Assembly (NCBI RefSeq): GCF_900177295.1
Contig: NZ_FWZX01000002.1
Location: 218,124 to 282,123, forward strand
Source of the DNA: Tistlia consotensis USBA 355
GTDB lineage: Bacteria > Pseudomonadota > Alphaproteobacteria > Kiloniellales > DSM-21159
Length of the DNA stretch: 64,000 bases
Direction: 5' to 3'
The notes under the pieces were generated by a model. The model saw nothing but the letters and a program-made list of their open reading frames with translations. It was not told the DNA's origin and did not search any database. This document shows, in pieces, positions 24,803-33,980 of this stretch. Positions within the stretch are counted from its first letter, which is position 1, and each line of letters opens with the position of its first letter. A program made the position numbers and the translations under genes.

Positions 24803-26584
24803 CTAGTCGATGGTGAGGGATGCCGGCATCGGCTCGACGATCATGTTCGCCAGGAACTCCTCGCGCGGCAGCAAGGGCTCCTGGTCCTCGATCGGACGGC
24901 CGAACTTGACCTGGGGAATGACGCGCTCGGCGGCGGCGACCTCGAGCTCGATCAGCATCGGCCCGTCGCTCGCCAGGGCCTCGGCGAGCACCGCCTCGAC
25001 CTGGTCGTTCGCGCCGATGTGGCGGGACGGGATGCCGTAGGACTCGGCGACCTTCAGGAAGTCGGGGAAGGCCAGGCCGCCCTCGACCGAGGAGGCCAGG
25101 TACTCGGAGCCGAGCCACTGGTCCTGGGTCTGCTGGATCATGCCGTGGCCGTGGTTGTTGAACAGCACGACCTTGATCGGCAGGGCGTGGCGCGCCACGG
25201 TCGCCAGCTCCTGGATGTTGATCATCAGGCCGCCGTCGCCGGTCAGGCAGAGCACGCGCCGGCCCGAGGCGATGGTGGCACCGATCGCGCCGGCCAGGCC
25301 GTAGCCCATCGGCGTGTTGTTGAAGGCGTGGAAGAAGCGCTGGCCGGCCTTGAAGGCGAAGGCCTGGCAGGCCCAGGCGAGGCCGCAGCCGGTGTCCGAG
25401 ACGACGATGTCGTCGGCGCGCGCCGCGGCGGCGAGGCTGCGCATGAAGCCGTAGGGGTCGACGCTGCCCTCGCGCGGCGTGCGCCGGCCGCCGGTCGGGT
25501 AGGCGCGCTTCCAGGCGTCGATGCGGGCCCGCCAGGGCGCCCAGTCCGGCAGCGCCTTCGGCTCGACCTTGTCCAGCAGGCCGCGCAGCACGGCGCCGGC
25601 ATCGAACGGCAGCTTGACGTCGATGACCATCTGGTGGCGCTCGAACTTGGCGATCTCGGCCGGGTCGATGTCGACCATCACCTTGCGGGCGCCGCGCGCG
25701 AAGGACGAGAAGGGCGAGCCGACGCAGTGGGTGTCGAGCCGCGAGCCGATCGACAGCACCAGGTCGGCGTTCTGCACCGCGTAGTTGCCGTTGCGGCTGC
25801 CGTGGGTGCCGAAGGTGCCGACCATCAGCGGGTGGTCGCTCGGCAGGAAGTCGAGGGCGCCCCAGGTCGGCAGCACCGGCAGGCCGCAGGACTCGGCGAG
25901 GCGCAGGCTCTCGGCGATCGCGCCGGCCGCCCGCACGCCGGTGCCGAGCACCAGGATCGGCCGCTCGCTGCCCTTCAGCAGCTCGGCGACCCGCTCGATC
26001 TCGGCGGCCGGGACGTCGGACGTGCCGCTCGGCGGCGGCTCGAAGCCGCGCAGCTTCTCGACCTCGACCTCGCTGCGCTGCAGGTTGTCCGGCACGTCGA
26101 CCAGCACCGGGCCGGGCCGGCCGCTGGTCGCCATCCAGTAGGCCTTCTCCAGCTCGTAGCGGATGTCCATCGGATCGGCGATCTGGACGACGTACTTCGT
26201 GATCGAGCGGCAGACGTCGACGATGTTGGTTTCCTGGAAGCCGAGCTGGCGCACGCCGGTGTCGCCGCTCATCCGGAAGGTCGCGACCTGGCCGGTGATG
26301 CAGATCATCGGGATCGAATCGTAGTAGGCGCAGCAGATCCCGGTGATCAGGTTGGTGGCGCCGGGCCCGCTGGTCGCCATCGCGACGCCGGGCACCCCGG
26401 CGACGCGGGCGTAGGCGTCGGCGGCCATCGCGCAGGCCTGCTCGTGCTGGGCGCAGACGAAGTCGATGCCCGGCGTCTTGGCCACCGAGTGGATCAGGTG
26501 CAGGGACGCGCCCCCGGACATCACGAAGGCATGACGGATAGACCGGCTCGCGAGGAATCCGGCGATGTAGTCGGAGAGCTTCAT
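24803..26584 (-). CDS. Thiamine diphosphate-dependent enzyme (acetolactate synthase-like)
   Basis: This 593-residue protein has the three-domain layout of acetolactate synthase/pyruvate decarboxylase-type enzymes. The cofactor-activating glutamate is E48 in CAQHEQA, a central TPP_M domain follows, and the C-terminal ThDP/Mg motif is GDGGLMINIQELATVAR...NN. It probably decarboxylates a 2-oxo acid and transfers the two-carbon unit. In glycan loci such enzymes (YerE is the known example) add an acetyl branch to a keto sugar, and ordinary acetolactate synthesis is the alternative. No regulatory small subunit is adjacent. ATG 26584 was preferred over a TTG two codons upstream. Confidence 0.85.
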   Translation of the reverse strand: MKLSDYIAGFLASRSIRHAFVMSGGASLHLIHSVAKTPGIDFVCAQHEQACAMAADAYARVAGVPGVAMATSGPGATNLITGICCAYYDSIPMICITGQVATFRMSGDTGVRQLGFQETNIVDVCRSITKYVVQIADPMDIRYELEKAYWMATSGRPGPVLVDVPDNLQRSEVEVEKLRGFEPPPSGTSDVPAAEIERVAELLKGSERPILVLGTGVRAAGAIAESLRLAESCGLPVLPTWGALDFLPSDHPLMVGTFGTHGSRNGNYAVQNADLVLSIGSRLDTHCVGSPFSSFARGARKVMVDIDPAEIAKFERHQMVIDVKLPFDAGAVLRGLLDKVEPKALPDWAPWRARIDAWKRAYPTGGRRTPREGSVDPYGFMRSLAAAARADDIVVSDTGCGLAWACQAFAFKAGQRFFHAFNNTPMGYGLAGAIGATIASGRRVLCLTGDGGLMINIQELATVARHALPIKVVLFNNHGHGMIQQTQDQWLGSEYLASSVEGGLAFPDFLKVAESYGIPSRHIGANDQVEAVLAEALASDGPMLIELEVAAAERVIPQVKFGRPIEDQEPLLPREEFLANMIVEPMPASLTID

Positions 26585-26622
26585 CTTCAAGAGCGGCTCG
26601 GCCCCGGTCGGTTGGCGTCCCG

Positions 26623-26651
26623 TTGATAGGGCCCGCCCGGAGGCGACGCAA
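26623..26651 (-). promoter_or_regulatory. Candidate promoter for the ThDP-methyltransferase-NUDIX-ADH operon
   Basis: On the minus strand TTGCGT (26651-26646) and TATCAA (26628-26623) are separated by exactly 17 bases and end 39 bases upstream of the ThDP gene start. Both boxes fit the alphaproteobacterial housekeeping pattern, although the -10 has only four consensus bases. Confidence 0.4.
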
Positions 26652-26654
26652 GGC

Positions 26655-27719
26655 TTAACTCGGCGGCGCTCCGGCCTCCGCCGCGGGCCGGCCGCGCTCG
26701 CGTCGCAGGAACCAGACGAGGGCGCCCGGCGCCAGGCCGAGCACCGTCACGACGCGGAAGATCAGGAAGATCGTCGCATAGGCGACGACAGGCCCGCCGG
26801 TCGAAAGCGCGCCGGCGACCTGGGCGAAGGCGATCTCGCCGAAGCCGAGCCCGCCGGGGGTCAGCGGGATCAGGTTGGCGAGCAGGCCGATCGCCATGGC
26901 GGCGGCATAGCCGTCGGCGTCCAGGCCGAGGTTGCCGAAGCCGCGCGACACGACCAGGAGGCCGACGATCGTCAGGCCGTGGCCGAGCAGCGAGATGAGC
27001 ACGCCTACCGCCAGCCGGCCGGCGTGGTAGCGGTAGCTGCCGACCGCGTCGACCAGCTGGCCGAGCACGGCCAGCCAGACCGGCCGCTTCGGCGCCGTCA
27101 GCGCCCGGTAGAGGCGGCCACGGTGACCGGCCAGCCAGATCGCCAGCAGGGTCAGGACGAAGGCGCCGCCCGAGACCGCCGCGATCACCGTGCCGGCCAG
27201 CGCCAGGGCCGGATGGCCGGCGATCTCGCGCCAGCGCAGCAGCATGGCGCCGGCGCCGATCATCGACAGGCCGAGCAGGCCGAGCCACTTGTCCATGAAG
27301 ATCGAGACCAGCGCCCTGGTCCGGCGCTCGTCGAGCCGCCGCACGACCGCCAGGCAGCGCAGGGCGTCGCCGCCCGATCCGCCGGGCAGCGTCAGGTTGC
27401 AGAACAGCGCGAGGCCGGTCAGGCCGAAGATCGTGCCGAAGGGCAGCGCCAGGCCCTGCACCGAGAGCAGCAGGCGCCAGCGCTCCGCCAGCAGCGGCAC
27501 GGTGGCGAGGACCAGCAGCGCGCCGAGCAGGAAGGGCCAGGGATGGAGGACCGTGCCTTCCGGCAGGTGCAGCTGCAGGATGTCGAGTCGGTAGAGGCCG
27601 GCCAGGATCAGCAGCGCCAGGCCGAACTTGCAGAGCGGCAGCAGGATGCGCCGGAACAGGCCGCGCCTGGATTCGGGACGTCCGGCGACAGCCGGCCGGT
27701 CCTGCTCGCTCACCGCCAC
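26655..27719 (-). CDS. Flippase-like/LPG-synthase transmembrane-domain protein, copy 2
   Basis: This 354-residue integral membrane protein is of the same UPF0104/LPG-synthase TM family as the one at 21488-22513. Corresponding landmarks are LFCNLTLPGGSGGDALRC and NLIPLTPGGLGFGE. Residues 1-25 are a charged cytoplasmic start, followed by about eight helices. It has no catalytic GNAT domain. A role in positioning or translocating a lipid-linked glycan intermediate is inferred. The start is a GTG (a second GTG is two codons downstream) and no ATG fits. It is divergent from the GMC oxidoreductase genes. Confidence 0.8.
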   Translation of the reverse strand: MAVSEQDRPAVAGRPESRRGLFRRILLPLCKFGLALLILAGLYRLDILQLHLPEGTVLHPWPFLLGALLVLATVPLLAERWRLLLSVQGLALPFGTIFGLTGLALFCNLTLPGGSGGDALRCLAVVRRLDERRTRALVSIFMDKWLGLLGLSMIGAGAMLLRWREIAGHPALALAGTVIAAVSGGAFVLTLLAIWLAGHRGRLYRALTAPKRPVWLAVLGQLVDAVGSYRYHAGRLAVGVLISLLGHGLTIVGLLVVSRGFGNLGLDADGYAAAMAIGLLANLIPLTPGGLGFGEIAFAQVAGALSTGGPVVAYATIFLIFRVVTVLGLAPGALVWFLRRERGRPAAEAGAPPS

Positions 27720-27838
27720 GGGGGCACGCTCGGAGCGACGCTTGCCGCTCCGCCCGCGATCTGCAATGAGGGGGTGCGACGGCGGTGGGGCTGTCTCGTC
27801 ATGGCACCTCGCGCCTCGGCTCTACGGGGAGATGCTTA

Positions 27839-28264
27839 GTGGAATCGGGCCTCGGACGGAACCGGCAATCGCTCGACTGGCGCCCCGGCCTCGGCCTGCT
27901 GGGCCGTGCCTCGCAGCCGACGATCCGGGCCCTGTCCGCCTGCTTCCTGCCCGCCGGGGCGGTCGGCACGCCGCTGCATCGCCAGGTCGCGCACAAGGTC
28001 GCCCGCAAGATCAGCCTGATGCCGGTGTTCGTCGCGGCGCCGATCCTGGTCCTGACCCTGCTGTTCGAGCTCTCGGCGCGCCTGCGCTTCGGGTGCGCCG
28101 CCGGGCGGCTCGACGGTCCGCGCCGCGCGGTGCTCGCCGGGCTGTGGCGGCGCGCGCCGCTCGGCCTGCTGCGCGATCTCGTCACGGTCCACGAGCGGCT
28201 CACCAGCTTCGTCTACTTCGAGGCGCTGCGGGACGTCGCGGAACAGGGCAGCCCGCAGCCGTGA
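27839..28264 (+). CDS. Small protein paired with GMC oxidoreductase
   Basis: This 142-residue protein contains one hydrophobic segment (SLMPVFVAAPILVLTLLFEL) and a C-terminal WRRAPLGLLRDLVTVHERLTSFVYFEAL helix. These resemble the helical region that precedes the FAD domain in long-chain alcohol oxidase-type GMC proteins (pattern recalled, not searched). The GTG at 27839 was chosen because GGGGAGA lies about 8 bases upstream. Its stop overlaps the GMC start (GTGA), so the two are translated as a pair. Likely role: membrane anchor or partner subunit of the oxidase. No catalytic motif is visible. Confidence 0.6.
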   Translation: MESGLGRNRQSLDWRPGLGLLGRASQPTIRALSACFLPAGAVGTPLHRQVAHKVARKISLMPVFVAAPILVLTLLFELSARLRFGCAAGRLDGPRRAVLAGLWRRAPLGLLRDLVTVHERLTSFVYFEALRDVAEQGSPQP

Positions 28265-29697
28265 CCGAGAGCCTCGATTGCGAGATCCTGGTCGTCGGCT
28301 CGGGGCCTGGCGGCGCCGTGACCGCGGCCGCCCTCGCCGCGGCTGGCCGCGACGTGCTGCTGGTCGAGGAGGGGCCCGACACGCGCCGGCTGGCGACGCG
28401 GCCCTATTCCTCCGAGGAGATGGACGCCAAGTACCGCAACGCGGGCCTGACGCCCTGCCTCGGCAAGGCGCGGGTGACCTACGCCGAGGGCCGCTGCCTG
28501 GGCGGCGGCAGCGAGGTCAACTCGGGCTTCTTCCACCGGCTGCCCGAGGAGACGCTGGCGCGCTGGCAGCGCGAGCACGGCTTCTCAGACGTCTCGCTCG
28601 ACGCGCTGGCTCCGCTCTACGACGAGATCGGCCGGTGCCTGGGCGTCGGGCCCGTCGAGGGCGGCGAGGGGGCGGCCTCGGCGAAGCTGCGCGCCGGGGC
28701 CGAGGCGCTCGGCTGGGCCTCGCAGGAGGTGCCGCGCTGGATCACCTCGCGGCGCGACGAGGCGGGGCGCTGGACCTCGACCCACCACGGCATGAGCTCG
28801 ACCTACGTCGCCGACGCCCTGGCCGCCGGCTGCCGGCTGGAGACCGGGGTCAGGATCGAGCGCCTGACCTTCGAGGGCGCGCGCGCCGTCGCCGCCTCGG
28901 GCCGGCGCCTCGCCGGCTACCGCGCCGAGGGCCGCCTGACGATCCGCTTTCGCGAGGTCTTCATCTGTGCGGGGGCGACCGGCACGCCCGCCCTGCTGCG
29001 CCGCAGCGGCCTGCGCCGCAACGTCGGCACGGCCCTGCAGCTGCACCCGATGCTGCGCGCCATCGCCCGCTTCGACGAGCCGGTCGACGAGGGCGACTTC
29101 GGCGTGCCGGTCCGCCAGGTCATGGAGTTCAAGCCCGACCTGACGCTCGGCTGCTCGGTCAGCGCCCTGCCCCACCTGGCGCTCTGGCTGGCCGGCCAGG
29201 ACCGCGAGCTGCTGATCGAGCGGCAGCGCCAGCTCGCGATCTTCTACGCCCTGGTCACCTCGGAGAGCCGCGGCTCCGTGCGCAACCTGCCGGGCCTGTC
29301 CGAGCCCCTGGTCCGCTTCGACCTGAGCGGGCGGGACCACGATCGCCTGGCCGACGGCCTGGACAAGCTGGTGCGGCTGCTGTTCGCGGCCGGCGCACGG
29401 GAGGTCCACCTGCCGCTGCCCGGCGCCGGGCCGATCGCCGACCCGGACGCGCTGCGGCCGCTGCTCGGCGATTTCGGCCGGCGCCGCCCCGAGGTGACGG
29501 CGATCCATCTCTTCGCCTCGGCGCCGATGGGCGGCGACCCGGAGCGCCATCCGGTCGACCTCGAGGGCCGGCTGCGCGGCACCGACAACGTCAGGGTCAA
29601 CGACGTCTCGATGCTGCCCGGCTGCACCGGCGTCAATCCGCAGGCCACGGTCATGGCCTTCGCGCGCCGCAACGCGGCGGCCTTCCTGGCGGGCTGA
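28261..29697 (+). CDS. GMC-family FAD-dependent oxidoreductase
   Basis: This 478-residue protein starts with the FAD motif VVGSGPGGAVTAAAL (about residues 11-25) and an acidic strand end (LLVEEG). It then shows EGRCLGGGSEVNSG, and the C-terminal AIHLFASAPMGG and GCTGVNPQATVMAFARR segments typical of GMC oxidoreductases (cholesterol oxidase/long-chain alcohol oxidase branch). It oxidises an alcohol to an aldehyde or ketone. The substrate here may be a sugar or lipid alcohol. The start GTG overlaps the small partner gene. There is no signal peptide, so it probably acts in the cytoplasm or at the inner membrane face. Confidence 0.88.
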   Translation: MTESLDCEILVVGSGPGGAVTAAALAAAGRDVLLVEEGPDTRRLATRPYSSEEMDAKYRNAGLTPCLGKARVTYAEGRCLGGGSEVNSGFFHRLPEETLARWQREHGFSDVSLDALAPLYDEIGRCLGVGPVEGGEGAASAKLRAGAEALGWASQEVPRWITSRRDEAGRWTSTHHGMSSTYVADALAAGCRLETGVRIERLTFEGARAVAASGRRLAGYRAEGRLTIRFREVFICAGATGTPALLRRSGLRRNVGTALQLHPMLRAIARFDEPVDEGDFGVPVRQVMEFKPDLTLGCSVSALPHLALWLAGQDRELLIERQRQLAIFYALVTSESRGSVRNLPGLSEPLVRFDLSGRDHDRLADGLDKLVRLLFAAGAREVHLPLPGAGPIADPDALRPLLGDFGRRRPEVTAIHLFASAPMGGDPERHPVDLEGRLRGTDNVRVNDVSMLPGCTGVNPQATVMAFARRNAAAFLAG

Positions 29698-29710
29698 GCG
29701 CTCGGCACCA

Positions 29711-29738
29711 TTGGTTGCCGTGCCAGGGTGGCTATGCT
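29711..29738 (+). promoter_or_regulatory. Candidate promoter for the flavoprotein-SDR-asnB operon
   Basis: TTGGTT (29711-29716) and TATGCT (29733-29738) are separated by 16 bases in the 140-base gap upstream of the GTG at 29838. The -10 context CTATGCTAA is reasonable and the -35 is weak. Support is by motif and position only. Confidence 0.33.
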
Positions 29739-29837
29739 AAAGCGCCGAATCGTCGCACTAGGACCGAGACCTCCCCGGGCGGCACGGCCCCTCCGACAGC
29801 CGGCTGATGCCCCGCGTTCACTGGTGAAAGCTGTTCC

Positions 29838-31247
29838 GTGAAATTCCAGAGCCACGACTTCTGCATTGTCGGCGCAGGCCCGGCCGGCTTGACGCTCGCC
29901 CAGCGCCTGACCGCCGCCGGCAAGAGCGTGCTGATCGTCGAGCGCAACGATCGCCCGGGCGGCCTGTCGAAGAGCTACGACTACGACGGCCACATCTTCG
30001 ATACCGGGCCGAAGCGCTTCCACACCGACGATCCGATCGTGAAGGACTTCATCACCGAGGTCCTGGCGATGCACGAGATCGGCCGCTCGACCCTGGTGCA
30101 CTTCGCGGACCGCTACTTCAACTGGCCGCTGAAGAGCTCCGAGCTGTGGAAGATGCCGCCGCAGATCTCGGTTCGCGCGGCGCTGGACATGGTGCGGAAG
30201 AAGAAGGACCTCGACCTCACCACCTTCCGCGACTACATCCGCCTGCAGTACGGCGACACGCTCTACAACATCTTCTTCAAGCCCTACACGCAGAAGTTCC
30301 TGCGCTGGAGCGCCGACGACATCCATTCCGACTGGGCCTCGACGGGCATCAACCGGACGGTCATCGACGAGCGGGTCAAGGCGAACTCGCTGTTCGACCT
30401 GCTGAAGGGCCTGACCCTGCCGAAGAAGATCGACACCAAGTTCCTCTATCCGATGGAAGGCGGCTTCGGCGGCTTCTTCGACCGGCTGTTCGATATCTGC
30501 GAGTCGACCGGCTGCCTGGACTTCCTGCCGAGCGATTCGATCGCCGCCATCGAGGACAAGGGCGACGCCTTCCAGGCGACGACGCGCGGCGGCCGGGAGC
30601 TCGCCTTCGAGACGCTGATCTGGACCGGCAACCTCAACGACCTGGCGGCGCTGGTCGGCGACGAGGCCTTCGAGCTGAAGTATCTCAACACGATCTTCTT
30701 CAACGTGATCGCGCGCGAGGAGGCGGTGCGCAACAACCGCGCCCAGTGGATCTACATGAGCCGCGGCGACTCGCTGGTCAGCCGCATCACCTGCATGCGC
30801 GAGTTCCACGGCAGCACGACGCCGGCCGGCTACTACAACTTCATCTGCGAGGTCACCGACTCCCAGAGCGAGCCGCGCTTCTTCGACAAGGCGCAGGGCC
30901 TGACCGACCCGGTGCTCGCCGAGATGGAGGCGATGAAGTTCCTGAAGTCGCGGCGCGGTGTCGAGGCGGTGCACGTCAACCCGGTCGTCGACACCTATCC
31001 GATCTATCACCGGCGCTACAAGCAGGCCTTCGGGGGCGCGGTGCGCACGGTCAAGGGCTTCTCGCGGCGCGTCCACCTGCTCGGCCGCTCCGGCGCCTAC
31101 TGGTACAACAACAGCGACCACTCGATCCGCATGGCGCTGGACTTCGCCGAGAAGCTGCTGCGCGATCCCGAGCGGCACTTCGACCACCGGCAGTACTTCG
31201 GCGGTTCGGTCAAGGACGAGCACTCCGACGAGCACCTGACGACATGA
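29838..31247 (+). CDS. FAD-dependent oxidoreductase (UDP-galactopyranose mutase/protoporphyrinogen oxidase-like)
   Basis: This 469-residue flavoprotein has the N-terminal dinucleotide motif IVGAGPAGLTLAQRL (about 10-24), IVERNDRPGGLSKS and GHIFDTGPKRFH. These are the landmarks of the NAD_binding_8/amine oxidase-like group that includes UDP-galactopyranose mutase and protoporphyrinogen oxidase. The C-terminal HLLGRSGAYWYNNSDHSIRM is the second FAD-binding segment. In polysaccharide loci such proteins often act on NDP-sugars or lipid-linked sugars. The reaction here is not determined. The start is a GTG. The stop overlaps the SDR start (ATGA). Confidence 0.82.
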   Translation: MKFQSHDFCIVGAGPAGLTLAQRLTAAGKSVLIVERNDRPGGLSKSYDYDGHIFDTGPKRFHTDDPIVKDFITEVLAMHEIGRSTLVHFADRYFNWPLKSSELWKMPPQISVRAALDMVRKKKDLDLTTFRDYIRLQYGDTLYNIFFKPYTQKFLRWSADDIHSDWASTGINRTVIDERVKANSLFDLLKGLTLPKKIDTKFLYPMEGGFGGFFDRLFDICESTGCLDFLPSDSIAAIEDKGDAFQATTRGGRELAFETLIWTGNLNDLAALVGDEAFELKYLNTIFFNVIAREEAVRNNRAQWIYMSRGDSLVSRITCMREFHGSTTPAGYYNFICEVTDSQSEPRFFDKAQGLTDPVLAEMEAMKFLKSRRGVEAVHVNPVVDTYPIYHRRYKQAFGGAVRTVKGFSRRVHLLGRSGAYWYNNSDHSIRMALDFAEKLLRDPERHFDHRQYFGGSVKDEHSDEHLTT

Positions 31248-32059
31248 GCTTCGCGGGCAAGCGCGCGCTGGTCGTCGGCGGCGCCAAGGGCATCGGCCTG
31301 GCCACGGCCCGACGCCTGTGCTCGGCAGGGGGCGAGGTCATCGTCTGGGACAACGACGCCGCGGCCCTCGAGGGACTGGACTTCCTGGAGGCCGGCGCTC
31401 GCGCCCTGGTCGAGCTGACCGACAGGGCAGCGGTGGCCGAGCGGATCGCGGGACTGCGGCAGGCCGGGACGAGGCTCGACGCCGTGATCGTCGCGGCCGG
31501 CGTGCACGCGACCTGTCCGGTCGAGTTCATGTCCGACGCGCTGCTCGACCGGACCCTGGAGGTCAACTTCACGGCCCACGCCAAGCTGGTCCGCGACCTG
31601 ATCCCGCTGATGGCGCCGGACGGCCGGATCGTCGGGGTTAGCTCGATCGCCGCCGCCGTCGGCATTCCCATGTCCTCGGCCTATGCCGCCTCGAAGGCGG
31701 CGCTGGAGCTGTTCTACGAGACGCTCGCGACCGAGCTGCTGCCGCGCCGCCTCTGGGCGGTGATCGTCCAGCCCGGCAACGTCAACACGGGCTTCAACGA
31801 GACCGGCAACGACTTCCGGGGCGCCGCGGGCGACCCGCTGGCCGAGGGCTACCGCAAGGTCGTCGACTCGATCCACAGCCGCCACGGCATGCCGCCCGAG
31901 GCGGTCGCCGAGGCGATCTGCGCGGCGCTGGCCGCGCGCCGTCCGCGGCTGCATTATGTCGTCGGCAAGAACGCCGCCAAGGCGAACCTGGCCAAGCGCC
32001 TGCTCGGCCGCCAGGGTGCGGCGGTCATGCTGCGCCGCCACTTCGGCCTGGGCGGCTAG
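31244..32059 (+). CDS. SDR-family oxidoreductase
   Basis: This 271-residue classical SDR has the cofactor motif VVGGAKGIGLAT (about 10-21), SSIAAAVGIPMSSAYAASK with the catalytic Ser and YxxxK, and PGNVNTGF after it. It probably reduces or oxidises a keto/hydroxy group of a sugar or lipid intermediate. It is coupled by ATGA to the flavoprotein upstream, and asnB starts 19 bases after its stop. A combined oxidation-reduction with the flavoprotein is plausible from this arrangement, but not shown. Confidence 0.87.
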   Translation: MSFAGKRALVVGGAKGIGLATARRLCSAGGEVIVWDNDAAALEGLDFLEAGARALVELTDRAAVAERIAGLRQAGTRLDAVIVAAGVHATCPVEFMSDALLDRTLEVNFTAHAKLVRDLIPLMAPDGRIVGVSSIAAAVGIPMSSAYAASKAALELFYETLATELLPRRLWAVIVQPGNVNTGFNETGNDFRGAAGDPLAEGYRKVVDSIHSRHGMPPEAVAEAICAALAARRPRLHYVVGKNAAKANLAKRLLGRQGAAVMLRRHFGLGG

Positions 32060-32078
32060 AGCCGGGAGACCAGACGGG

Positions 32079-33959
32079 ATGTGCGGCATCCTGGGACACG
32101 TGGCCTGGCAGTCGGGCGCCCAGCTGGCGCCGGAGCGGCTGACCGAGCTCAACGACCTGATGACGCACCGGGGGCCGAGCTCCGACGGGCAGTTCGTCGA
32201 GGGGCCGGTCGGCCTCGCCATGCGGCGCTTGGCGATCATCGACCTGACCAGCGGCGACCAGCCGATGACCTCCGGCGACGGCCGCTACGTCATCGTCTAC
32301 AACGGCGAGATCTACAACTACCGCGAGATCCGCGAGGAGCTGGCCGCCGAGGGCCACCGCTTCCAGACGACCAGCGACACCGAGGTGCTGCTGACCGCCT
32401 ATCAGGCCTGGGGGCCGGCCTGCCTGGGGAAGTGCAACGGCATGTTCGCCGTGGCGATCTGGGACCGCCGCGAGCAGTCGCTGTTCCTGGCGCGCGACCG
32501 CCTGGGCGTGAAGCCCCTCTACCTGGCCAACGACGGCCGGCGCCTGCTGTTCGCCTCGGAGCTGCGGCCGATCCAGAAATCCGGCCTGTTCGAGCTGGAG
32601 ATCGACCTGCGCGCCGTCGCCGACCTGCTGGCCTACTGGTACGTCTGCGAGCCGAAGACGATCTTCCGCGGCATCACCCAGCTGCCGCCCGGCCACTACG
32701 CGCTGATCAAGGACGGCCGGATCGACCTGACCCGCTGGTGGGACATGCCGGCCGGGCCGGCGCGCCGAGTCGGCTTCGGCGAGGCCTGCGAGGAGCTCGA
32801 CGCGCTGCTGCTGGACTCGGTGCGCCTGCGCCTGCGCTCCGACGTCCCGGTCGGCACGCTGCTCAGCGGCGGCATCGACTCCGGGCTGGTCACCGCCTAC
32901 ACGAAGCAGGCGACGGACCAGCCGGTCACCTGCTTCTCGATCGGCTTCAAGGAGCGCTCCTACTCGGAGCTGCCGCTCGCCGAGCAGACCGCCGAGCGGC
33001 TGTCGGTCGAGCTGGTCAGCGACATGATGGGCGAGATCTCGGCGCCGCAGATCGACGGCATCCTCGGGGCCATGGACGAGCCGCTCGGCAATGCCAGCCT
33101 GGTGCCCAGCTACCTGCTGTTCCGCCTGGCGAGCCAGCGGGTCCGGGTCGTGCTGACCGGCGACGGCGGCGACGAGCTGTTCGGCGGCTATCCGACCTAC
33201 CAGGCGCCCTTCTTCCGGCGCCTCTGGAACCTGCCGCCGAAGCCGGTGCGCCGGCTGCTGCGCTCGGCCATCCATGCGCTGCCGGTCTCGCACAGCCGGA
33301 TCAGCCTGGACTACCGCCTGAAGCGCTTCGTCGACGGCGTCGACCTGCCCTTCGACCGCGGCCATGCCTCCTGGCGCGAGGTGCTGAACGTCGAGGGCCA
33401 GAAGCGGCTCTACAACAGGGGCTCGCTCGACAGTCTCGACGGCTACGACCCCTTCGAGAGCTATGCGGCGGCCTTCGCCGGCTCCGGCGCGATGCCCGAG
33501 ATCACCCGCCTGATGCAGGCCGACGCTCAGAGCTATCTGCTCAACGACCATCTGCGCAAGGTCGACCGGACCTCGATGCTGAACTCGGTCGAGGCGCGCG
33601 AGCCGCTGCTCGACTACCGGCTGGTCGAGTTCGCCATGGCCCTGCCGCCGGAGCACAAGGTGACCCTGCGCAGGACCAAGCGGATCCTCAAGGCGCTGGC
33701 CCGTCCGCGGCTGCCGCGAGACGTCGTCGAGGGCAAGAAGAAGGGCCTGACCCCGCCGATCCCGCTCTGGGTCAGCCGCGACCTGACGGGCTACGTGCGC
33801 GAGAACCTGGAGGGCGGGCTGCTCGGCCGCCTGTTCGAGCCGGCCGCCCTGGCCGGCGTGCTCGACGAGCACCTGGCCAAGCGGCGCGACAACAGCCGGC
33901 TCATCTGGGCGCTGGTCAGCCTGCAGGCCTGGGCGCGCGGCAGCGGCTACGCCGCCTGA
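32079..33959 (+). CDS. asnB: Asparagine synthetase (glutamine-hydrolysing) family amidotransferase
   Basis: This 626-residue class II glutamine amidotransferase has the N-terminal nucleophile Cys2 (MCGILGHV), the glutaminase motifs RLAIIDL, NGEIYNY and SDTEVLL, and a C-terminal synthetase domain with the PP-loop SGGIDSGL. AsnB-like proteins in polysaccharide loci amidate a uronic acid or another carboxylate, while true asparagine synthesis is the alternative. The start is fixed because Cys2 must be exposed after Met removal. A purine-rich leader precedes it. It faces the convergent A1 membrane gene with a 21-base gap. Confidence 0.92.
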   Translation: MCGILGHVAWQSGAQLAPERLTELNDLMTHRGPSSDGQFVEGPVGLAMRRLAIIDLTSGDQPMTSGDGRYVIVYNGEIYNYREIREELAAEGHRFQTTSDTEVLLTAYQAWGPACLGKCNGMFAVAIWDRREQSLFLARDRLGVKPLYLANDGRRLLFASELRPIQKSGLFELEIDLRAVADLLAYWYVCEPKTIFRGITQLPPGHYALIKDGRIDLTRWWDMPAGPARRVGFGEACEELDALLLDSVRLRLRSDVPVGTLLSGGIDSGLVTAYTKQATDQPVTCFSIGFKERSYSELPLAEQTAERLSVELVSDMMGEISAPQIDGILGAMDEPLGNASLVPSYLLFRLASQRVRVVLTGDGGDELFGGYPTYQAPFFRRLWNLPPKPVRRLLRSAIHALPVSHSRISLDYRLKRFVDGVDLPFDRGHASWREVLNVEGQKRLYNRGSLDSLDGYDPFESYAAAFAGSGAMPEITRLMQADAQSYLLNDHLRKVDRTSMLNSVEAREPLLDYRLVEFAMALPPEHKVTLRRTKRILKALARPRLPRDVVEGKKKGLTPPIPLWVSRDLTGYVRENLEGGLLGRLFEPAALAGVLDEHLAKRRDNSRLIWALVSLQAWARGSGYAA

Positions 33960-33980
33960 GCGGCTCCGCTTCCTGCCCCT

